From DATIJJ01 sp035478255 (GTDB taxonomy: Bacteria; Pseudomonadota; Gammaproteobacteria; DSM-16500), in NCBI GenBank assembly GCA_035478255.1, contig DATIJV010000108.1:1-61194 (forward strand): 61,194 nucleotides of DNA. Direction: 5' to 3'. The position numbers and the translations under genes were made by a program. Shown here in pieces: positions 1 to 8,092 of this stretch. The first letter of the stretch is position 1; each line of letters opens with the position of its first letter. The notes under the pieces are model-generated. The model worked only from the letters and a program-made list of their open reading frames with translations, had not been told where the DNA came from and made no database searches.

Positions 1-140
1 TACTTAATGTCCGGGATCTACTTATCATTTGGGTGGATCCCGGACATTAACTCACTCTAAATTCGCGAAAAGCGCGAATTAAGACTGAGTAAATTCCGGG
101 ATGACGCTCTAATCAGCTTTCGCTTAACTTAATGGCAGTG
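1..140. repeat. MITE-like element, left-truncated by the window edge
   Basis: These 140 bases are the exact reverse complement of 13881-14020, the larger part of a complete 227-bp element there. Position 140 is the element's outer end, reading inward as CACTGCCATTAAGTTAAGCG. The element sits inside a second repeat family: the sequence after it (141-172) also occurs at about 50237-50266. No transposase is visible, so it would be a non-autonomous element mobilised in trans. Confidence 0.8.
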
Positions 141-188
141 GGGGAAAGGGGAAGGAGGTATTAAAAATTAATGTGACAGTGTACTAAT

Positions 189-1529
189 ATGCGATATACA
201 GAAATTAAAAAAATTACCCGGCAAATAATAAGTTTTGCTGTTCCATTGCAATTAGGAAGCATGTTTGTTGTTTTTACTGCGCTAATCAATACAAAAATTT
301 TAGGAAAAAATCAGATGGATCTTTATTTATTTGCAATTTTCGCACCAATTTCTTATTTTATTATTGCCTTTCAAGAATCATTTCGAGCTGTTGCAACAGG
401 CATTGCTGCGACCTATCGTACTGCCCCAAATGTGCGTTCTCTCTTTATCTGCCTATTATTAACAGCCGCCATATTTGGATTATTGTTTTATGGAATTTTT
501 TTAGAGTTTAAAAATAACATTATTTCTTTTTTGCAAGTAAACCCTAAGTTTTCCATAAAATTTCAACAGTTTTGTGAGCAAATGATTTTTGTCAATGTGT
601 TATTGATCACTCTGTCAATTATTTTAAATTCATTTATTACCGGACTCGGATTTAAAAAAACAGGATTATTATTTAGTCTAACAGCATCATTATTGACATC
701 CTCTTTTTTATATTTCGGGATAGTCTATTTAAAAGAAGATATCCATGCGCTCGTTATTTCATTGCAATTAACAGGAGTTATACTATGCAGTAGTATATTT
801 TATTTTTTATTAAAACAAACTATTTTCCAGATAAAATTTATAAAAATAACCAAAGCAGATTTTTGTATTATCCTGGGATCGATTAAAAAAATATATGTGC
901 CTATTTTTACATCTTATCTAACAATATTTGGCGGATTAATTGCATACAATTCAATTTTAGCCGATTATGGTAATGATGTTTTGTCTGGATATTTTGTTGG
1001 ATATCGATTGCAAGCATTAGTTATTTTGCCCGCAATTAGCATTGGCAGTGCCATGGCTATCCTGGTCAATCATGAAAAAGCAAATAAAGCAAAAAATTTT
1101 TTGACAATCACGTATATTGGAATTATTCTCTCTCTAATTTTTTACATATTAATAGGCGAATGCATTTATTATTTTCGTCATGAATTGATAAATTATTTGG
1201 TTTCATCAGCAGAAATTAAAAAGTCTGCAGATCATTATTTACAATATGTTTCGCGCACTGATTGGTTGTTTGGTCCCATGCTGGTTTTTTTGACCATGCT
1301 AGAGCAGACAGGCTATGGTTTATATGTTTTAATTGCTAATATTTTGTATGTTGGTTTGGTAGCTTCAATCGGTAAATATTTTTCTGTAACACATCACAAT
1401 TACATTTCATTTTATCAAACAATTTTCTACGCAAATTGTATTTTCCCCCTCCTGATTTTCTCGTCATTTTGGTTTTTTAAACGCATTAAGCATAACAGGA
1501 GAAATCTATGTTTATTCCAACAAATTTAG
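189..1529 (+). CDS. MATE-family multidrug/metabolite exporter
   Basis: A 446-residue polytopic inner-membrane protein made of about twelve hydrophobic segments, with a typical MatE opening (IISFAVPLQLGSMFVVFTAL) and two homologous-looking halves. MATE proteins exchange Na+ or H+ for organic compounds. It is the first gene of the AT-rich cluster and its last 22 bases overlap the adenylating-enzyme gene, so it probably exports the product of these enzymes. No convincing ribosome binding site precedes the ATG, and the upstream DNA is repeat sequence, so the start and promoter are uncertain. MATE superfamily membership is likely; the substrate is unknown. Confidence 0.75.
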   Translation: MRYTEIKKITRQIISFAVPLQLGSMFVVFTALINTKILGKNQMDLYLFAIFAPISYFIIAFQESFRAVATGIAATYRTAPNVRSLFICLLLTAAIFGLLFYGIFLEFKNNIISFLQVNPKFSIKFQQFCEQMIFVNVLLITLSIILNSFITGLGFKKTGLLFSLTASLLTSSFLYFGIVYLKEDIHALVISLQLTGVILCSSIFYFLLKQTIFQIKFIKITKADFCIILGSIKKIYVPIFTSYLTIFGGLIAYNSILADYGNDVLSGYFVGYRLQALVILPAISIGSAMAILVNHEKANKAKNFLTITYIGIILSLIFYILIGECIYYFRHELINYLVSSAEIKKSADHYLQYVSRTDWLFGPMLVFLTMLEQTGYGLYVLIANILYVGLVASIGKYFSVTHHNYISFYQTIFYANCIFPLLIFSSFWFFKRIKHNRRNLCLFQQI

Positions 1530-3058
1530 TTGATTATTTAATTCAAGCAGAAAGAAATAATTCGGACAAAATAGCAATTATTTCTGAAAATAAAAAATAT
1601 ACTTATGCTTATTTGCATGACGCCAGTAACCGAATTGCCAATGCCTTAATTGATGCTAAATTATCAAGAGGCGATCGGGTTGTCTTGTGTCTTGATAATT
1701 GTATCGAGACTATTATTTTATTTTGGGCAGTCCTTAAGGCAAATGGAATCGTGACAATTATCAATCCCAGTACTATCTCTCAAAAATTAAGTTATATTAT
1801 TGAAGATTCTGCTGCAAAATTTATTTTTGTCAAAAATAGGGGTTTTTTAAAAACTGAAAAGAATGAATTGCTCTGCCATCCAGAGAAAATTATAGGGGTA
1901 AATGATAATGAAAATAGTAATTATATAACATATAAAACTTTACTCGAGCACTCAAACAATAAATTGCCTTTAAGAAAAGTGATTGATATTGATTTGGCAG
2001 TCATTGTTTATACTTCTGGATCAACAGGCGTTCCAAAAGGCGTTATGCTAACTCACCGTAATATGTTGACGGCATCAATTTCTATTAATACTTATTTGAA
2101 ATTACAAGCAGAAGACGTATTGATATCTGCTTTACCTCTTTCATTTGATTATGGTTTGTATCAGATGATATTAACCATTTTAAATGGCGCAAGCTTAGTG
2201 TTAGAAAAAGATTTTACATGGCCAATTCAATTCATTAAACGTATTTCTGAAGAAAGAGCGACAATTTTTCCCGGGGTACCTACCATGTTTTCTATTTTGG
2301 CAAATCATGTGTCGAAAATTTCATATGAATTAAATTCAATACGTAGCGTAACGAATACCGGCGCTGCGCTTTTAGTACGGCATATTCATATTATTGAAAA
2401 ATTATTTCCACAGGCAGAGATTTTTTCCATGTATGGTTTGACTGAATGCAAACGCTGTACTTATTTGCCGCCAGAAGATATTTATCGAAAACCGGAAAGT
2501 GTGGGAATCGCAATTCCAAACACTGAAATGTGGATTGTCGATGAAGATGGAAATTCTGTGCCGTCAGGACAAGTCGGGCAATTGGTGATTCGCGGAGCAA
2601 CAGTTATGCAGGGATATTGGAACAAACCATTTGAATCAAACAAAGTGCTAAAAGAGGGTGTATTACCTGGTGAAAAAATTCTTTATACAGGTGACTTCGG
2701 GTATTTGGATGTTGAGGGATATTTTTATTATCACGGCAGAATGGATGAAACGATAAAAAGATTGGGAGAAAAAGTCAGTTTAAAAGAAATAGAAAATACT
2801 ATTTATCTTTTACCTGAAGTCAATGAAGTCGCTGTTATTGATGTGCCGGATGAAATAATGGGAACGTCTATTATCGTATTTGTCGGATCAAACAATTCAG
2901 TCGAAACAATGAGAGATAAAATAATTAACTATTGCAAGAGTACATTGCCTCGGACACATTGGCCGAAAACCGTGTTTGTGATGAATGAATTGCCAAGAAA
3001 CATTAATGGAAAATTTGATAAGGTATTTTTGAAAAATCAGCTTAACGAAACATCATAA
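1508..3058 (+). CDS. Class I adenylate-forming enzyme (acyl-AMP/acyl-CoA ligase)
   Basis: A 516-residue ANL-superfamily enzyme. The P-loop motif YTSGSTGVPKGVMLTH lies near residue 170, A5 appears as SMYGLTECKR near 310, the YTGDFGYLD hinge motif near 395, and the C-terminal catalytic lysine sits in LPRNINGKFDK. It should activate a carboxylic acid with ATP and pass it to CoA or another acceptor. The A4 region reads SFDYGLYQM, as in acyl ligases rather than amino-acid adenylation domains, so an acyl substrate is inferred. AGGAGA stands at good distance from the ATG, which overlaps the MATE gene end. The next gene starts 21 bases downstream. Confidence 0.85.
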   Translation: MFIPTNLVDYLIQAERNNSDKIAIISENKKYTYAYLHDASNRIANALIDAKLSRGDRVVLCLDNCIETIILFWAVLKANGIVTIINPSTISQKLSYIIEDSAAKFIFVKNRGFLKTEKNELLCHPEKIIGVNDNENSNYITYKTLLEHSNNKLPLRKVIDIDLAVIVYTSGSTGVPKGVMLTHRNMLTASISINTYLKLQAEDVLISALPLSFDYGLYQMILTILNGASLVLEKDFTWPIQFIKRISEERATIFPGVPTMFSILANHVSKISYELNSIRSVTNTGAALLVRHIHIIEKLFPQAEIFSMYGLTECKRCTYLPPEDIYRKPESVGIAIPNTEMWIVDEDGNSVPSGQVGQLVIRGATVMQGYWNKPFESNKVLKEGVLPGEKILYTGDFGYLDVEGYFYYHGRMDETIKRLGEKVSLKEIENTIYLLPEVNEVAVIDVPDEIMGTSIIVFVGSNNSVETMRDKIINYCKSTLPRTHWPKTVFVMNELPRNINGKFDKVFLKNQLNETS

Positions 3059-3079
3059 AAAATCGAAAAGGAAATAGAA

Positions 3080-4102
3080 ATGCGTTTGTTTCTGGGAATT
3101 TTAAGTTTGTTAGCGATTATTATCGCTATAAAATTATTTTGTTTTCACCGAATGAATACAAGCAAAAAAGATTCTCTCGTTTCTACTGTTGATGTTACTT
3201 ACGTTAAGCCCTTGCGCATTCAAAAATATATTTCTGCCAATGGAATGATAAAATCTCCTTTATCGGTTGATATTGTGTCAGATGTTTCTGGAAAAATTTT
3301 AAAAGTCTTGTTTGAGTCAGGGCAGAAAGTTCAGGCCGGTGATGTTCTTCTCATATTAGACCATGATATAATTTCAGCTGAAATTGAACAAGCCGAAGCA
3401 AAATATGCTTATCAAAGACGAAATTATCAGCGATTTTTAGAGTTATCCAAACATGGACTGATATCTAAAGATAATATTGATAACCTCAAATCTCAGCTCG
3501 ATCAAGAGCTCGCACAAATACACAGTTTAAATGCAGAGCTTGAAAAAAGAATGATTCGCGCTCCTTTTGCTGGAACGCTTGGGATCAGTAATGTTGTGAT
3601 AGGTCAATATATTCAACCGGCAGAAAAAATAGTCAACTTACAAAATACTGAATCACTTATGCTGGATTTGCTAGTGCCTGCGCAATATTTTAATACTATA
3701 GCTTTAGGCCAATTTGTCAGTATAGAAAAAATTGAAAATAAATGCGGTAAAGTCGAAGCTATTGATACAAAAATAGATTCACATACACACAGCTTAATGG
3801 TTCGTGTTCAAATAAAAAATTGTCACACTGCTTCAATTACAGGCGCATTTGTTTCTGCTTTTATTTTTACTTCTAGTGATAATTTCCTTTCCGTGCCTGC
3901 CACAGCTTTAAATTATTCTCTCGATGGTACATCTATTTTTACAGTGCGCGGCGATATAGCACAACAAATTCCAGTCGATGCGGATATCAGTAATGATGTG
4001 GCAATTATTAAGCAGGGAAATTTGCATGCAGGGGATTTGGTAATAAGTGTTGGTCAGGAAAAAATATTTGATGGTCAAAAAATTAAAATTCAACAGGGAT
4101 AA
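3080..4102 (+). CDS. RND/HlyD periplasmic adaptor (membrane fusion protein)
   Basis: A 340-residue adaptor with one N-terminal membrane anchor (residues 2-23), a split lipoyl/biotinyl domain (SDVSGKILKVLFESGQKVQAG ahead of a coiled-coil hairpin, then IRAPFAGTLGISNVVIGQYI) and a beta-barrel. It would link the inner-membrane RND pump encoded 4 bases downstream to an outer-membrane channel. No TolC homologue is encoded here, so a chromosomal TolC elsewhere is expected. AAGGAAA precedes the ATG. The position between an acyl-adenylating enzyme and the pump argues for a dedicated exporter of the local product. Confidence 0.88.
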   Translation: MRLFLGILSLLAIIIAIKLFCFHRMNTSKKDSLVSTVDVTYVKPLRIQKYISANGMIKSPLSVDIVSDVSGKILKVLFESGQKVQAGDVLLILDHDIISAEIEQAEAKYAYQRRNYQRFLELSKHGLISKDNIDNLKSQLDQELAQIHSLNAELEKRMIRAPFAGTLGISNVVIGQYIQPAEKIVNLQNTESLMLDLLVPAQYFNTIALGQFVSIEKIENKCGKVEAIDTKIDSHTHSLMVRVQIKNCHTASITGAFVSAFIFTSSDNFLSVPATALNYSLDGTSIFTVRGDIAQQIPVDADISNDVAIIKQGNLHAGDLVISVGQEKIFDGQKIKIQQG

Positions 4103-4106
4103 ATAA

Positions 4107-7100
4107 ATGAATTGGACAAGTTATTTTATAAAAAAACCCATATTATCCTTATCTCTATGCATTTTTATTTTGTTTTTTGGCGGGATGGCATTCTATCAAT
4201 TACCCTTTCGACTTGTTCCTAAAATCACTATGCCCATCATTGATGTTGAAACTGAATATGCTGGCGCATCAGCAGAAACGATACAAAGTACTTTGACAAA
4301 TGTATTGCAAAATACTTTTTTTGATTTACAAGGTATCGATTATATTCAATCCAGCAGCTCATTTGGAAAAAGTGATATCCAGATTCATTTTAAACTGGGT
4401 TGCAATGACCAGCTTCTTCTCAATAATGTTATGAATAAAATTCATTCTGTCAAACAGTTATTGCCAAAAGAAAGCGGCGATTCTATTGTCAAGAAATTAT
4501 CAGGAGATGATAAACCTGCTTTTATCATTGCATTTATGGGCCGCTCACTTTCAAATTTGGAAATCAATGATTATATCAAGCGCATGATAAAACCACGTAT
4601 CGAATTAATTCCTGATATTGCGGAAGTTGAAGTGATGGGGGAATCACCGGCAATGCGGATTTGGCTTGATCCCCATCGGTTAGATGAAAATTTTTTAACG
4701 CCGATGGACGTAGCAGAAAGTTTAAAAAATCAGAACATCACATCAAGCATTGGCATTCAAAAAACTGGCAGCACACAGTTTTTGCTCGATGCAAATAGTG
4801 CATTATTATCAGAACAGCAATTTAACCAAATCATCGTTAAATCATTAGGTGATAACGTACTTCGTCTCAAGGATATCGGGCATGCGAGTCTTGGGCCTGA
4901 TGGTAATAACATTACAACGATAGTGAATGGCACGCCTGCTACGATGGTGTTTGTAAAATTACTTCCAGAAGCCAACCCATTCGCAGTATCTAAAAAAATG
5001 AATGCCAGTTTGTCAGAGATCGAGAAAATTTTGCCAAAAAATATTCGCGCATCGGTGGTGTATGATACAAGCCGCTACATCAAATTAGCATTGTCTGATT
5101 TGACTAAAACAATTTTTATGACTTTTTTCATCATAATTGCAGTGGTTTTACTATTTCTTGGAAGTTTACGCGCAGCACTCATTCCAATTGTTGCCATACC
5201 ATTATCAATTATTGGTATGGGTTGGATCTTATGGTTGGGAAACGCATCGATTAATACATTGACTTTGCTTGCCATGGTGATTGCAATTGGTTTGGTAGTT
5301 GATGATGCGATTGTGGTCCTTGAAAATATATACCGATACCTTGAAAAGGGGATGGGAAGCAACACAGCTGCGCTAAGAGGTATAGAAGAAATGATAATAC
5401 CAGTGATCAGTATGAGCATTCTTCTTTCTGTTGCTTATTTGCCAATAATTTTTATCGGTGGATTAACAGGGAAAATTTTTAGTGAATTTGCTTTAGCATT
5501 GGCTGCTTCAGTTTTAATTTCTTGTATCGTCTCGATTATATTAACGCCCATGATGTGCTCTAAATTATTATTTTATCATAACAATCATTTTAATGAAAAA
5601 CTTATGAAAATTTTTAACTGGATGAAAGAAAGATATCAAGTAATCCTGATGCGTGTGTTAAGTTTCCGTGATGGGCATCTACTGGTAGGTCTCTTTTTTA
5701 TAATTTTATTATTAAGCGGATTATTATATTGCTCACTCCCCAAAGAACTTGCTTCTCGTGAAGATCAGGGTTTTTTGCAAATATTAGGTAAAGCACCGGC
5801 TTCTACTACTGATGCTTATTTAAAAAAATATACCAATCAATTAAATTCAATTTATCAAAAAAATTCGGAAATTGATCGATATATTTATATTAATAATGTG
5901 CCAGAAGAACATCAATTCTTATCATTTATTACACTCAAGCCAGAAAATCAGAGAAAACATTCAGCTAGAGAATTACGTTTAACAATACAGCAGCAATTGG
6001 ATGAAATTACTGGAATCAATGGAACAGTGATTGAGCCTCCTGCTTTGCCAGTGAGTGGCAGTATGCCAATAGAATTTATTTTAAAAAGTGAAATGGATTA
6101 TGGAAAATTATATCAATTAAGTGATAATTTAAAATTGCAAGCCATGAAGTCAGGAAAATTTTTATTTCTTGAGCAAGATGTGCATTTTGAGAAACCCCAA
6201 TATAATTTGAATATTGATAGAAATATAGCGGCGAATTTTGGAATCAATATCAATGATATTACCAATAATTTAAATTTAATGTTGGGCGATACTAAAATTC
6301 AGCAATTTACTATGCGAGGTGAAAATTATCCTGTTATTTTGCACATTACAAATGAGGCTGATGCTATTAACAAAATATATTTAAGAAATCAATCTGGAAA
6401 TATTGTCCCTTTAATTTCATTGATTGATATAAAAAAATCAATTAAAGCAGATTATTTAAATCAATTTCAAAAAATGCAATCGATTACGCTAAGCGGAGTT
6501 ATGCGTCCTGGATTGAGTGTGTCAGATGGATTAAATACCTTACAAAATGCGTTAAAAAAACTTTCAGATAATAACCATGTTTTAATTGATTATTCAGGAG
6601 AATCACGCGAATTAATCAAAGAAGTCAATCAGGGGTGGATTTTGTTTTTAGCAGCGTTTGTATTGATATATCTATTGCTAGCAATATTGTTTGAAAGTTT
6701 TATTTTGCCAATAATTGTTTTGTTTTCTTGCTTGCCCGGCGCTTTTTTTTCTGTACTATTTTCATTATATTTTACAAATTCCAGCATAAATCTTTATACA
6801 GAAATTGGCATGCTCACTTTAATGGGGTTAATTTCCAAGCATGGCATATTAATTATTCAATTTGCAGAAAAAATCCGACAAGACAAGAATATTTCACATC
6901 GTGAAGCAATACTAGAATCAGCCGCATTGAGGTTGCGTCCAATCATGATGACAACAGCAGCTATGTTTTTTTCAGGGTTACCATTAATCTTTTCATCCGG
7001 TGTTGGCTCTAAAAGTCATTTTGATTTAGGAATTGTGATTGTGTCAGGTATATCGATAGGAACTTTATTTGCTTTAATTTTAGTGCCATTTTTTTATTGT

Positions 7101-7157
7101 TTATTTTTTACTTTACGCTCAAAAAAATCAGACGAGGAGAATCCATGTTATATATGA
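4107..7157 (+). CDS. RND-family efflux pump permease (HAE1 type)
   Basis: A full-length 1016-residue RND transporter of the AcrB/MdtB class: N-terminal membrane helix (PILSLSLCIFILFFGGMAF), two large periplasmic loops and twelve membrane segments. Proton-relay residues are in place: adjacent aspartates in LVVDDAIVVLENI near residue 398 and the TM10 lysine in GLISKHGIL near 911. It uses proton-motive force to expel substrates through the adaptor and a TolC-like channel. It starts 4 bases after the adaptor gene and its end overlaps the KAS III-like gene by 13 bases. As part of a biosynthetic operon it more likely exports the product than serves general drug resistance. Confidence 0.92.
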   Translation: MNWTSYFIKKPILSLSLCIFILFFGGMAFYQLPFRLVPKITMPIIDVETEYAGASAETIQSTLTNVLQNTFFDLQGIDYIQSSSSFGKSDIQIHFKLGCNDQLLLNNVMNKIHSVKQLLPKESGDSIVKKLSGDDKPAFIIAFMGRSLSNLEINDYIKRMIKPRIELIPDIAEVEVMGESPAMRIWLDPHRLDENFLTPMDVAESLKNQNITSSIGIQKTGSTQFLLDANSALLSEQQFNQIIVKSLGDNVLRLKDIGHASLGPDGNNITTIVNGTPATMVFVKLLPEANPFAVSKKMNASLSEIEKILPKNIRASVVYDTSRYIKLALSDLTKTIFMTFFIIIAVVLLFLGSLRAALIPIVAIPLSIIGMGWILWLGNASINTLTLLAMVIAIGLVVDDAIVVLENIYRYLEKGMGSNTAALRGIEEMIIPVISMSILLSVAYLPIIFIGGLTGKIFSEFALALAASVLISCIVSIILTPMMCSKLLFYHNNHFNEKLMKIFNWMKERYQVILMRVLSFRDGHLLVGLFFIILLLSGLLYCSLPKELASREDQGFLQILGKAPASTTDAYLKKYTNQLNSIYQKNSEIDRYIYINNVPEEHQFLSFITLKPENQRKHSARELRLTIQQQLDEITGINGTVIEPPALPVSGSMPIEFILKSEMDYGKLYQLSDNLKLQAMKSGKFLFLEQDVHFEKPQYNLNIDRNIAANFGININDITNNLNLMLGDTKIQQFTMRGENYPVILHITNEADAINKIYLRNQSGNIVPLISLIDIKKSIKADYLNQFQKMQSITLSGVMRPGLSVSDGLNTLQNALKKLSDNNHVLIDYSGESRELIKEVNQGWILFLAAFVLIYLLLAILFESFILPIIVLFSCLPGAFFSVLFSLYFTNSSINLYTEIGMLTLMGLISKHGILIIQFAEKIRQDKNISHREAILESAALRLRPIMMTTAAMFFSGLPLIFSSGVGSKSHFDLGIVIVSGISIGTLFALILVPFFYCLFFTLRSKKSDEENPCYI

Positions 7158-8074
7158 ACGATGCAAAATATTTTATTCCAGAAAAATATTTAACCATAGA
7201 ACAAGCCGGAAAATTACTTAATCTAAACGATATCGAAATAAAAGTTTATAAAAAAATTTATGGCATAGAAAAAATCCCTATTGCTCAGGAAATTCCGTTA
7301 TTGGATTTTATTAAATATCCTGTTGAAGAAATTATCAAAAATAATAACCTTAAAAAAAGCAGCATCAAATATCTGATCCATTGCCACACGGCAAAAGTAA
7401 TCGCACCTTTTGGCGATTCACTGATACGAAAAGTCAAAGAAGACCTGGGATTAAATGATACCATCGCATTTGGAACATCCATCAATAATTGTGCATCTGC
7501 CATTTCTTCCATTGATATGTTATCTCATGTTTTAGCCAGCCATGATGAATGTAATGCGATTATAGTTTGTGGTGATTATGCTTTTACTCATGTGTTGCGA
7601 TACATTCCTAACACTGCTATTTTGGGAGATGCCTCAACAGCTATTTTACTCAGTAAACAAGGAAACAAAAATAAATTGCTATCCAGTTCAATTAAAATTG
7701 CTGGAGAATATGCAGAAGGAATTTGGTTATCAGGCGATAAATTACAATCATTTGAAACTCAATACGTCCATTTATTTTCAAGTGTTATTTTAGATGCAAT
7801 CAATAAAGCAGGTTTAAAAAAAGAGCAAATTAATCTTATTATTCCGCATAACGTCAACATTCCTTCCTGGAAACGTGTGGCAGATAATATCAATATTCCA
7901 TTAGAAAAAATTTATTTAGAAAACATAAAAAAATATTCACATTGTTTTGGTTCAGATACTTTTATTAATTATGTCAGTGCAAAAAATGAAAGTAAGTTTA
8001 ATTCGGGTGATTACTATCTTATGGCAACCGTTGGCTTAGGAGCCACATTTGCTGCTGCTGTTTTTCAACATTAA
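7145..8074 (+). CDS. 3-oxoacyl-ACP synthase III (FabH)-like acyltransferase
   Basis: A 309-residue thiolase-fold protein. The nucleophile is probably Cys116 in TSINNCASAISS, His235 lies in IPHNVN (the HQAN position), and GDASTAILL matches the KAS III GDGAGAVVL strand. The third member of the Cys-His-Asn triad is altered: the GNTS region reads HCFGSDTFINY. Such changes occur in KAS III relatives that transfer acyl groups instead of condensing malonyl-ACP, so an acyltransferase role is inferred. An upstream in-frame ATG exists, but GAGGAGAATCC directly before 7145 fixes this start. It overlaps the pump gene, implying translational coupling. Confidence 0.72.
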   Translation: MLYMNDAKYFIPEKYLTIEQAGKLLNLNDIEIKVYKKIYGIEKIPIAQEIPLLDFIKYPVEEIIKNNNLKKSSIKYLIHCHTAKVIAPFGDSLIRKVKEDLGLNDTIAFGTSINNCASAISSIDMLSHVLASHDECNAIIVCGDYAFTHVLRYIPNTAILGDASTAILLSKQGNKNKLLSSSIKIAGEYAEGIWLSGDKLQSFETQYVHLFSSVILDAINKAGLKKEQINLIIPHNVNIPSWKRVADNINIPLEKIYLENIKKYSHCFGSDTFINYVSAKNESKFNSGDYYLMATVGLGATFAAAVFQH

Positions 8075-8092
8075 AATCAAATAGGATAAGTT

